5,702 bases of DNA from assembly GCA_022709625.1 (NCBI GenBank), contig JAKLIL010000135.1, positions 1-5,702 of the forward strand. The letters run 5' to 3'. The notes below the pieces were generated by a model. It was not told the origin of the DNA. It searched no databases and worked only from the letters and a program-made list of their open reading frames with translations. Shown in pieces: positions 1-5,620 of this stretch. Within the stretch, counting starts at the first letter, position 1. Each line of letters opens with the position of its first letter. The position numbers and the translations under genes are program-made. Source of the DNA: Verrucomicrobiota bacterium (GTDB lineage Bacteria > Verrucomicrobiota > Kiritimatiellia > CAIQIC01 > Lenti-01).

Positions 1-603
1 TTCCTGCCGTTGCGCGTCGCCCAGAAAATGTTCGGGCGCGCGGGCGAGCTGACGATCATCGGCATCAAGCTGAAGGAATTCAACGGCATCCGGATGCGCG
101 CGTTCGAGGGCCGCTGGATGTCGATTTCCGAGGTGCAGGTGGTCAGCCTCGAGCAGGTGAAGGGCGCGCTGGTTTCGCTGGTGGGGACGGCGCAGACGAT
201 GGTGGCAGCGGTGGCCGTCATCGCGGTGCTGGTGGCCGTCATCGGCGTGGTGAACGCCATCCTGATGAGCGTGCACGAACGCACCGGCGAGCTCGGCGTG
301 CTGAAGGCGGTCGGCGCGGACCGCGCGCAGATTTTCCGCCTGGTCTGGCTGGAGACGCTGCTGGTGAGCCTGGCCGGCGCCGTCCCCGGCAGCTTGCTGG
401 CCGCCGGCGGGGCGCGGCTGACCGACGCCGCGCTGCGCCATTTGCTGAACATCGGCGTCACGCAGCCGCTGGTACGCATCGCGCCCGGACTCCTGTTCGC
501 CGCCATCCTTGGGGCCGTGCTGCTGGGATTGCTCGCCGGCGTCTGGCCCGCCGGGCGGGCCGCCGCGCTTCGGCCGGTGGAAGCCATCCGGAGCGGAGAA
601 TGA
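1..603 (+). CDS. ABC transporter permease, MacB/FtsX type (3' part only)
   Basis: This is the C-terminal 200 residues of an inner-membrane permease; the reading frame is open to the left edge, so the start lies outside the window. Visible residues about 1-60 are the end of the extracytoplasmic domain, with the SEVQVVSLEQVKGAL stretch typical of the region before the second membrane helix. Three hydrophobic segments follow at about 63-90, 114-135 and 164-183. Between the first two lies the cytoplasmic motif ERTGELGVLKAVGA (about 93-106), the coupling-helix hallmark of FtsX-domain permeases (MacB, LolC/E and relatives). The protein ends with the usual GVWPAGRAAALRPVEAIRSGE-like tail. Its stop codon overlaps the start of the ATPase gene, so the two are surely co-translated and form one transporter. 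The family exports macrolides, peptides or lipoproteins, or works as a mechanotransducer; the substrate cannot be told from this fragment. Confidence 0.93.
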   Translation, partial: FLPLRVAQKMFGRAGELTIIGIKLKEFNGIRMRAFEGRWMSISEVQVVSLEQVKGALVSLVGTAQTMVAAVAVIAVLVAVIGVVNAILMSVHERTGELGVLKAVGADRAQIFRLVWLETLLVSLAGAVPGSLLAAGGARLTDAALRHLLNIGVTQPLVRIAPGLLFAAILGAVLLGLLAGVWPAGRAAALRPVEAIRSGE

Positions 604-1280
604 CCATGGCGCAGGAAATCCTGATTTCCGGCCGGAACCTCCGCCGGCATTATCGCCGCGGCAGCGAAACCGTGCGCGCGCTCGACGGCGTAGACGTCGA
701 CGTGCGCGCAGGCGAAGCGGTGTGCATCCTTGGGCCGTCGGGGTCGGGCAAGACCACGCTCATCAACCTGCTCTCGGCCCTCGACGCGCCGACGTCGGGC
801 GAACTGACGATCGGCGGGCGGCGGGTGGACGAGCTTTCCGAGCATGAACTGGTGCGGGTGCGGCGGGGAATGCTCGGCTACGTGTTCCAGCAGTTCCACC
901 TGATTCCCACGCTGACCGTGGCCGAGAACGTCGCCTTGCCGCTGCTGTTCCTGGGGCGCAAGGCGGAACCGGCGGAAATCGCGCGCGTACTGGAGGCCGT
1001 CGGCCTGGCCGACCGCGCCCGGCACCTGCCGCGCGAATTGTCGGGTGGCCAGATGCAGCGCGTCGCCATCGGCCGGGCGCTGGCGGTCAAGCCGCGGGTA
1101 CTGATCGCCGACGAACCCACCGGGAACCTGGACAGCCATACCGGCGAAGCCATCTTCGATCTGTTCCGGAACGCGGTGCGCGCGGACGGCGTCGCCCTGG
1201 TGCTGACTACCCACAACCTCGCGCTGGCCGCCCGCTGCGACCACCGGCTCGCGCTGGCGGACGGGAAGCTCGTTGGTTGA
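600..1280 (+). CDS. ABC transporter ATP-binding protein, MacB/LolD type
   Basis: Complete 226-residue ATPase that powers the permease encoded just upstream. All nucleotide-binding motifs are present: Walker A GPSGSGKT (45-52), Q-loop FQQFH (96-100), signature LSGGQ (147-151) followed by MQRVAIGRAL, Walker B VLIADEP (167-173) with D171 and catalytic E172, D-loop GNLDS, and H-loop TTHN with H205. The FQQFHLIPTLTVAENV and DEPTGNLD wording is typical of the MacB/LolD/FtsE subfamily, and the length matches (about 220-235). The start at 600 overlaps the permease stop as ATGA and has GGAG at 590-593, spacing 6. A second ATG at 606 has GGAG at 595-598, spacing 7, so a product two residues shorter is equally possible. 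No third component such as a periplasmic adaptor is visible in the window. Substrate unknown. Confidence 0.95.
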   Translation: MTMAQEILISGRNLRRHYRRGSETVRALDGVDVDVRAGEAVCILGPSGSGKTTLINLLSALDAPTSGELTIGGRRVDELSEHELVRVRRGMLGYVFQQFHLIPTLTVAENVALPLLFLGRKAEPAEIARVLEAVGLADRARHLPRELSGGQMQRVAIGRALAVKPRVLIADEPTGNLDSHTGEAIFDLFRNAVRADGVALVLTTHNLALAARCDHRLALADGKLVG

Positions 1281-1303
1281 ATGGCGCCTGCCGGCGGGCC
1301 CGG

Positions 1304-1424
1304 TTTTCCATGGCGTGGAAAATCGTCCCGAAAGTTTTCCATACCGTGGAAAAAACGGGCCGAAATTTTCCATGGTACGTAAAATTTTCCATGGTACGTA
1401 AAAAATTTTCCATGGCGTGGAAAA
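1304..1424. repeat. Five-copy array of a 19-bp palindromic repeat
   Basis: The gap between the convergent ABC ATPase and argD genes holds five 19-bp units at 1304-1322, 1335-1353, 1366-1384, 1385-1403 and 1406-1424. Units 1 and 5 are identical (TTTTCCATGGCGTGGAAAA), with 7-bp complementary arms TTTTCCA/TGGAAAA around a 5-base centre. Unit 2 differs only in the centre. Units 3 and 4 are identical to each other and carry a changed right half (TTTTCCATGGTACGTAAAA), which breaks the perfect arms. Unit starts are 31, 31, 19 and 21 bp apart; the first two spacers are 12 bp and both contain CCGAAA. The units could act as weak bidirectional terminators, since unit 5 is followed by a T-run when read from argD, as protein-binding sites, or as a dispersed REP-like family. 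No function can be assigned from sequence alone. Confidence 0.9.
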
Positions 1425-1457
1425 AGTCCGGGCCGCTGGATTCCGCGGCGGGGGCGG

Positions 1458-2627
1458 CTAGAGCGCGCGGTCGAGGATGGCGAGGGCCTGGTCGATTTGC
1501 GCGGCGGAAACGACGAGGGGCGGGACGAACCGCAGGACGTGGTCGCCCGTGGCGATGCACAGCAGGCCGTTCTCGCGCAGCTTGGCTTCGACGGGCTTGG
1601 CGGGAATGTCGAGCACCGCCCCGACCATCAGGCCAATGCCGCGCACGGTGGTTATGCCCGCGTGCTTTTGGGCGAGTTTCCGCAAGCCGTCCATGAGGCG
1701 GTTGCCCATCCGGACGGCGTTGGCGAGCAGGCCCTCCTTTTCGATGGCCTCCAGCGTGGCGAGGGCCGCGGCGCAGGCCAGCGGCGTGCCGCCGAAGGTG
1801 CTGGCGTGGTTGCCGGGCTGGAAGACGTCGGAGAGTTCGGGCGCGACCGCGGCGGCGCCGATGGGGAAGCCGCCGCCGAGGGCCTTGGCCATGGAAATGC
1901 CGTCGGGCCGGATGCCGTAGTTCTGGTAGCCGAACCAGTTGCCGGTGCGGCCAATGCCGGCCTGGACTTCGTCGAAAAAGAGCAGGATTTTCCTTTCGTC
2001 GCAGAGCGCGCGCAGGCCCGTCATGAATTCGGGCGTGGCGGGGACGATGCCGCCTTCGCCCTGCACGGCCTCGCACAGGATGGCGACGGTCGCGGGCGTG
2101 AGCGCGGTCCGGACGGATTCCAGGTCGTTGAATTCCGCGTAGGCAAAGCCGGGCACGAGGGGCTCGAAGCCCTTCTGGTACTTCGTTTGGCCCGTGGCGG
2201 TCATCGTGGCGAGGGTCCGGCCGTGGAACGAGTTCTTCATCGTGATAATTTCAAAGCGGCCGTCCATCGAGCCCCACTTGCGCGCGAGCTTGAAGAGGCA
2301 TTCGTTGGCCTCGGCGCCGGAGTTGCAGAAGAACACCTTGCCGCCGAGGGAGATTTCGGAAATCTTCCGCGCCAGCCGAGGCTGGAGTTCGTTGTGGAAC
2401 AGGTTGGAGCAGTGCATCAGGATGCCGACTTGCCGGCGGACGGCGGCGACGACCGCCGGATGGCAGTGGCCCACGTTGCAGACGGCGATGCCGGCCATGA
2501 AGTCGAGATACTCCTTGCCGGCGTCGTCCCAGACGGAGACGCCCTGGCCGCGCACGAGGACGAGCCCGGGCGCGTAGGTGGGCATGACGTATTGGTGGAA
2601 CAATTCCTTGGGGCTAGGTGGCGTCAT
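1458..2627 (-). CDS. argD: Acetylornithine aminotransferase ArgD
   Basis: A 389-residue class-III PLP aminotransferase of normal length. It converts N-acetylglutamate semialdehyde and glutamate to N-acetylornithine and 2-oxoglutarate in the cytoplasm, the fourth step of arginine synthesis. Seen in the sequence: the AGIAVCNVGHCHP block (45-57), the cofactor-phosphate loop NSGAEA (102-107), FHGR (134-137), the EAVQGEGG block (186-193), the PLP-ring aspartate in FFDEVQAGIGRTG (D219), and the Schiff-base lysine K248 in SMAKALGGGFPIGA. STFGGTPLACAAAL (276-289) is also typical of the family. The ATG at 2627 is preceded by GGAG (plus-strand 2635-2638) at spacing 7. The start overlaps the last 14 bp of argB, which implies translational coupling. 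Related enzymes (succinylornithine or 4-aminobutyrate aminotransferases) share these motifs, but the argJ-argB-argD order makes ArgD the clear choice. It may also serve as DapC in lysine synthesis, as in some bacteria. Confidence 0.95.
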   Translation of the reverse strand: MTPPSPKELFHQYVMPTYAPGLVLVRGQGVSVWDDAGKEYLDFMAGIAVCNVGHCHPAVVAAVRRQVGILMHCSNLFHNELQPRLARKISEISLGGKVFFCNSGAEANECLFKLARKWGSMDGRFEIITMKNSFHGRTLATMTATGQTKYQKGFEPLVPGFAYAEFNDLESVRTALTPATVAILCEAVQGEGGIVPATPEFMTGLRALCDERKILLFFDEVQAGIGRTGNWFGYQNYGIRPDGISMAKALGGGFPIGAAAVAPELSDVFQPGNHASTFGGTPLACAAALATLEAIEKEGLLANAVRMGNRLMDGLRKLAQKHAGITTVRGIGLMVGAVLDIPAKPVEAKLRENGLLCIATGDHVLRFVPPLVVSAAQIDQALAILDRAL

Positions 2628-3495
2628 TGATGATCTCCGTACCGACGCCTTGGTCGGTGAACAGTTCGAGGAGCAGGGAATGCGGCAGGGCCGCGTCGAT
2701 GACGTGGGTCTTGCGCACGCCGGCCTTCAGGGCCTTGAGGGCGCCGCCGATCTTGGGCAGCATGCCGCCGCCGATGACGCCGCGCGCAATGAGGTCTTCC
2801 ACTTCGGAGAGACGGAGCGTGCTCATGAGCGATTGGCGGTCCTTGGGATCGGCCAGCAGTCCGGGGACGTCGGAGAGGAACACGAGCTTGCGCGCCTGCA
2901 GCCGCTCGGCGAGGCCGGCGGCGGCGGCGTCCGCGTTGACGTTGTGGATCTGGCGCGCGGCGTCCGCGCCCAGCGGCGTGATGACGGGGGTGATGTCGGC
3001 TGCGAGGTAGGCCTTGATCGGCTCGACGTCGACGCCGACGATCTCGCCGACGAGGCCCCAGTCGAGGACTGCGCCGGTGTCGGGATCCGCGGCGGCATGC
3101 TTCCGGACGGCGACGATGTCCTCGCCGTGGATGCCGCGCGCCTTGCAGCCGAAGCCGTTGAGGATCGCGACCAGCTCGGGGTTGACCTCCCGGTTGAGGA
3201 CCTGCTCGACGACCGCCATGGTGGCCGCATCGGTGACCCGCAGGCCCTTCACGAACGTGGCCGCCAGGCCCTTTTCCTTCAGGCGGGCGTTGATCGCCTT
3301 GCCGCCGCCGTGGACGATGACGGGCCGCATGCCGACGCAGCTCATGAAGGCCACGTCCTCGAGAATGTCCCGCACGACCGCGGGGTCGTCCATGGCCGAG
3401 CCGCCGAACTTGACGACGACGACGTCGCCCCGGAACCGCTGGATGTGCGGCAGGGCTTCAATCAGGACGCTGGCTTTCTGGATGGCCTGTTTCAT
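2614..3495 (-). CDS. argB: Acetylglutamate kinase ArgB, arginine-sensitive type
   Basis: A 293-residue amino-acid-kinase-fold enzyme that phosphorylates N-acetylglutamate with ATP, the second step of arginine synthesis. Motifs seen: phosphate-binding VVVKFGGSAM with K29, substrate loop VHGGGKAIN (61-69), RVTD with R86, NVNADAAA (185-192) with N185 and D189, FLSDVPGLL, and MLPKIGGAL with K248. These correspond to E. coli K8, R66, N158, D162 and K217. The roughly 20-residue N-terminal helix before the first strand is absent from the E. coli enzyme but found in hexameric, arginine-inhibited kinases. The end, PHSLLLELFTDQGVGTEI, also matches that group. Feedback inhibition by arginine is therefore inferred, and is expected where ArgJ recycles acetyl groups. 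No Shine-Dalgarno sequence is evident before the ATG at 3495. The gene is 237 bp downstream of argJ and overlaps argD by 14 bp. Confidence 0.96.
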   Translation of the reverse strand: MKQAIQKASVLIEALPHIQRFRGDVVVVKFGGSAMDDPAVVRDILEDVAFMSCVGMRPVIVHGGGKAINARLKEKGLAATFVKGLRVTDAATMAVVEQVLNREVNPELVAILNGFGCKARGIHGEDIVAVRKHAAADPDTGAVLDWGLVGEIVGVDVEPIKAYLAADITPVITPLGADAARQIHNVNADAAAAGLAERLQARKLVFLSDVPGLLADPKDRQSLMSTLRLSEVEDLIARGVIGGGMLPKIGGALKALKAGVRKTHVIDAALPHSLLLELFTDQGVGTEIINDAT

Positions 3496-3591
3496 GGTTG
3501 AGGGCGCATTATCCGTCGCCCGGGCGGCGGGGAAAAGAAAAATCAGGAAAACTCAACGTCCCATATTCAATGGCCGATGCTCAAGTGTCCA

Positions 3592-3698
3592 GTCATCCCG
3601 AGCCGGTCGAGGGATCTGGGCTTTGTCCTGTCGGCGTGCCACGGGGTCGAGGTCGAGATGTTTCGACTTCGACGCTGCGCGCCTGCGCTCAACATGAC
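3592..3698. repeat. MITE-like imperfect inverted repeat (PEPVEG-type dispersed repeat)
   Basis: An element of about 107 bp in the argJ-argB gap. Its left arm begins GTCATCCCGAGC and runs to GGGATCT (3592-3617). The reverse complement of the right arm (3656-3698) begins GTCATGTTGAGC and ends GTCGAAACATCT. Shared blocks in order are GTCAT, GAGC, GTCGA and ATCT, with extra GC-rich bases in the right arm. Such sequences recur in many bacterial genomes and give spurious peptides containing PEPVEG, which is seen here on the plus strand. No transposase is nearby, so it would be non-autonomous. If argJ and argB share a transcript, the arms would fold into a hairpin between them. Confidence 0.65.
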
Positions 3699-3725
3699 AA
3701 AACCTTGAACCTGCAACCTTGAACC
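3698..3725. repeat. Degenerate heptamer tandem repeat, four units
   Basis: Four 7-bp units run back to back on the plus strand: CAAAACC, TTGAACC, TGCAACC, TTGAACC (units at 3698, 3705, 3712 and 3719). Units 2 and 4 are identical and all four end in ACC. The tract directly abuts the MITE-like element on one side and lies 7 bp beyond the argJ stop on the other. It has no coding capacity and no evident regulatory role. Confidence 0.7.
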
Positions 3726-3732
3726 GCTCCGC

Positions 3733-4923
3733 CTACTTGTTGATTTTGACGTATTCTTCGGTGCAGTCGCAGGAATAGACGGTGGCGGCGTGGCGGCCGA
3801 GGTGGAGATCGATGGTAATGGCAAATTCCTTCCGGGCAGCGACCTTGGACAATTGTTCTATCGATGCACCGGCCTTGAGGCCGTTTTTCACGGCGAGCAG
3901 GTTGCCGTAGCGCATTTCGACCTTGGTCTCGTCGACCTGGGCGGGGGAATAACCGAGGGCATCCATGATGCGGCCCCAGTTGGGATAGGTGCCGACCCAC
4001 GAGGTTTTGACGAGGAAGGAATTGGCGACGGAGCGCGCGGCGGCTTCGGCGTCGGCGGGCGTGCGGGCGCCCTGAACCCGGACCGCGACCATTTTCTGCG
4101 CCCCTTCGCCGTCGCGCACCATTTCCATGGCGAGCCGGAAGGTCACGCCTTCGAGGGCGGCGACGAAGGCCGGCCAATCCCGATGGCCGGGCTGGAGGGC
4201 GTTGTTGCCGGCGCAGCCGTTGGCCAGCATCAAGACGGTGTCGTTGGTGCTTTGGTCGGCGTCGACCGTGATGCGGTTGAAGGATTTGTCCACGGCGGCC
4301 TTGAGGGCCTTTTGCATGGCGCGGCGCGCGACCTTCGCATCGGTGAGCAGGAAGGCAAGCATGGTGGCCATGCAGGGCTGGATCATGCCCGCGCCCTTGG
4401 CGATGCCGGTCACGCGGCAGGTGCGGCCATCGACCGCGAAAGTGGTCGTGAAACGCTTGGGCCGGGTATCGGTGGTCATGATGCCGCGCGCGGCGGATTC
4501 GCCTCCGGCGGGACGGACGGCTTGGGCCAGTTTTTCGATGCCGGGCAGAATCAGGTCCATGCGCAGGGGCACGCCGATGCGCCCGGTGGAGCACACCAGG
4601 AAATGGTCAGCGGGCACGCCGAACTGCCGGGCGGCGTGGGCGGCCATGGCCTGGGCATCGCGCAATCCGTTTTTGCCCGTACAGGCGTTGGCCTGGCCGC
4701 TGTTGACGACGATGCCGCGGGCGATGCCGACGGACGCAACGCGGCCGGCGTCGAGGCGGACCGTTGCGGCCTTGACCTGGTTGGTCGTGAAGGTGCCAGC
4801 CACGGCGGCGGGCCGCTCGGAAAAGAACATGGCCATGTCGGGCCTGCCGCTCTTCTTCAGGCCGGCGACGATGCCAGCCGCGCGAAATCCGGCGGGCAAC
4901 GTGGCGGCGGCGGTAAATTTCAA
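3733..4923 (-). CDS. argJ: Glutamate N-acetyltransferase / ornithine acetyltransferase ArgJ
   Basis: A 396-residue ArgJ, which transfers the acetyl group of N-acetylornithine to glutamate, releasing ornithine and regenerating acetylglutamate. The family matures by self-cleavage before a threonine, here T187 in QPCMATMLAFLLTDA, giving alpha and beta chains. Also seen: GFRAAGIVAGLKKSG (12-26), FTTNQVKAA (45-53), the oxyanion-hole region STGRIG (112-117), KGAGM (176-180) and DGEGAQK (271-277). The TTG at 4923 is chosen because it gives the family-like start MKF followed by GF-AAG, with AGGGG about 10 bases upstream. An ATG at 4941 (402 residues) is the main alternative. The frame stays open further upstream only because it reads through a hexamer repeat and the end of the neighbouring gene. 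The protein ends at YVKINK, about four residues short of the usual N-A-x-Y-x-T/S ending. Whether it is mono- or bifunctional (also using acetyl-CoA) cannot be told. Confidence 0.93.
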   Translation of the reverse strand: MKFTAAATLPAGFRAAGIVAGLKKSGRPDMAMFFSERPAAVAGTFTTNQVKAATVRLDAGRVASVGIARGIVVNSGQANACTGKNGLRDAQAMAAHAARQFGVPADHFLVCSTGRIGVPLRMDLILPGIEKLAQAVRPAGGESAARGIMTTDTRPKRFTTTFAVDGRTCRVTGIAKGAGMIQPCMATMLAFLLTDAKVARRAMQKALKAAVDKSFNRITVDADQSTNDTVLMLANGCAGNNALQPGHRDWPAFVAALEGVTFRLAMEMVRDGEGAQKMVAVRVQGARTPADAEAAARSVANSFLVKTSWVGTYPNWGRIMDALGYSPAQVDETKVEMRYGNLLAVKNGLKAGASIEQLSKVAARKEFAITIDLHLGRHAATVYSCDCTEEYVKINK

Positions 4924-4949
4924 GGTTCTTTTTCCCCTCATCGTCCCCT

Positions 4950-5045
4950 TACTCATACTCTTACTCTTGCTCATAATCTTAATCTTACTCTTACTCTCAA
5001 TCTTTTCCCTAATCCCAATCCCGTCCCCATTCCCGCCCTCATTCC
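4950..5045. repeat. Purine-rich hexamer tandem tract, 16 degenerate units
   Basis: Read on the minus strand, this tract divides exactly into 16 hexamers. It begins GGAATG, AGGGCG, GGAATG, GGGACG, then GGATTG and GGATTA, and shifts to AGAGTA and AGATTA types, ending TGAGTA. Units near the four-helix-bundle gene are G-rich and those near argJ are A-rich. The stop codon of the four-helix-bundle gene lies inside the first units, and the tract ends only 26 bp before the argJ start. One strand is almost entirely purine plus T, unlike any neighbouring sequence. Confidence 0.88.
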
Positions 5046-5539
5046 GTGCCAGGCGCCACGAAAGCGTCTCCGTAATGGCTCGCCCCTTCATGCACCCGGA
5101 CGTCCGAGTTGCTTTTGATCAAGCCGACCAGCATGGACACGATGCGGACCAGCATGGCTTTGCCGGCGTCGGCGTTCTGGATTTGTTTCCGGGTGGCCAG
5201 AACGTCGAGGCAAGCCGCGCATTCCAGGGCCGACCCGCGGGCGATATCGAAGAATCGGCAGCGGTCGGGAGCCGTATATTTGCCGTTGCCCTCCGCGATA
5301 TTCAACGGAATGGACGTCGCAGCGCGGTCCAATTGGGAGCGAACCGCCAGGGTTTTGGGAAGAGTTTCCAGCACGGTCTCGACCCAAGCCACGAAGCGAA
5401 TGGCTTCTTGGCAGACGTTCAGCTTTTCGTGGTCGAAGGCGGGGGGCATGGGAGGCAAGATAATGGGATTGCCGGGATGAAGGCAAGAACGGGGTGGGGC
5501 GTGGGAGGGATTATGATTAAGATTAGGAGCAGGATTAAG
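4960..5539. other. Possible gene-plus-repeat cassette bounded by inverted 25-nt arms
   Basis: The minus-strand sequence at 4960-4984 and the plus-strand sequence at 5515-5539 match at 22 of 25 positions, starting with an identical GATTAAGATTA and sharing GAGCA. They therefore form an inverted pair about 530 bp apart that encloses the four-helix-bundle gene. A transcript of that gene would carry a pyrimidine-rich arm before it and a purine-rich arm after it. Treating this as one mobile or structured unit is inference; no transposase or target-site duplication is seen. Confidence 0.4.
5039..5449 (-). CDS. Four-helix bundle protein, S23/IVS family
   Basis: A 136-residue protein of the small four-helix-bundle family first known from open reading frames in 23S rRNA intervening sequences and related to the Avd accessory protein of diversity-generating retroelements. 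Seen: N-terminal FDHEKLNVCQEAIRFVAW (5-22), the family core SQLDRAATSIPLNIAEGNG (38-56), FFDIARGSALECAACLDVL (66-84), and a final amphipathic helix at about 96-112. A polar tail of about 20 residues follows. The ATG at 5449 is chosen because it puts FDHEKL at the usual place; a TTG at 5458 would add three residues. No Shine-Dalgarno sequence is visible for either. The family probably forms pentamers and may bind nucleic acid, but free-standing members have no established role. Here the gene is enclosed by inverted hexamer tracts between rpsI and argJ, which suggests an inserted unit and not an arginine gene. Confidence 0.88.
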   Translation of the reverse strand: MPPAFDHEKLNVCQEAIRFVAWVETVLETLPKTLAVRSQLDRAATSIPLNIAEGNGKYTAPDRCRFFDIARGSALECAACLDVLATRKQIQNADAGKAMLVRIVSMLVGLIKSNSDVRVHEGASHYGDAFVAPGTE

Positions 5540-5554
5540 ATTAAGATGGAAGAA
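5507..5554. repeat. Purine-rich hexamer tract, 8 degenerate units, inverted relative to 4950-5045
   Basis: The plus strand reads in hexamers GGGATT, ATGATT, AAGATT, AGGAGC, AGGATT, AAGATT, AAGATG, GAAGAA. These are the same hexamer types as the tract beyond the other end of the four-helix-bundle gene, but on the opposite strand. G-rich purine sequence continues less regularly toward the gene (5451-5506), mirroring the G-rich-inside, A-rich-outside gradient of the other tract. The tract lies between the four-helix-bundle start and the rpsI terminator. Confidence 0.78.
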
Positions 5555-5570
5555 TGATAGGTGGGGAAAG

Positions 5571-5603
5571 AAAAAACCCCGGAACGCCGAGGCGTCCGGG
5601 GTT
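5571..5603 (-). terminator. Intrinsic terminator of rpsI
   Basis: On the minus strand, 17 bp after the rpsI stop, a GC-rich hairpin is followed by a run of six T. Left and right arms pair as AACCCCGG/CCGGGGTT plus ACGC/GCGT, with one bulged base and a four-base loop (5588-5591 on the plus strand). It should end the ribosomal protein transcript before the four-helix-bundle gene, so the genes beyond it probably have their own promoter. Confidence 0.9.
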
Positions 5604-5620
5604 GCGCGCAGCCGGAAGGC

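Noticed and set aside
878..1342. Minus-strand open frame across the ABC ATPase gene
   Set aside because: It lies opposite a complete ATPase with every motif intact and shows no recognisable domain.
1304..1424. CRISPR-like array
   Set aside because: The units are 19 bp and the gaps are only 12, 12, 0 and 2 bp, too short for spacers. No cas gene is present.
1497..2630. Long plus-strand open frame opposite argD (and similar ones opposite argB and argJ at 3014-3697, 3790-5118 and 4127-5557)
   Set aside because: These are mirror frames caused by GC-rich codon use of well-identified minus-strand genes; their translations are low-complexity and match no family I recognise.
3508..3513. GATAAT, a possible -10 box on the minus strand 12 bp before the argB start, which lacks a Shine-Dalgarno sequence
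   Set aside because: No matching -35 hexamer at a proper spacing; a single 5/6 match is too weak to call a promoter or a leaderless transcript.
3517..3526. Perfect 10-bp palindrome CGCCCGGGCG upstream of argB
   Set aside because: It is short, lies in GC-rich sequence where such palindromes are expected by chance, and has no adjacent T-run on the coding strand to support a terminator.
3498..3722. 74-residue plus-strand frame in the argJ-argB gap
   Set aside because: It translates the dispersed inverted repeat and heptamers (contains HPEPVEG), a well-known type of spurious protein, and has no Shine-Dalgarno sequence.
5039..5449. Avd-type accessory gene of a diversity-generating retroelement
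   Set aside because: No reverse transcriptase, template repeat or variable repeat is in the window; the family resemblance alone does not show such a system.
4950..5554. 23S rRNA intervening sequence
   Set aside because: No rRNA sequence flanks the gene; its neighbours are rpsI and argJ. Only an analogy is kept as a hypothesis.
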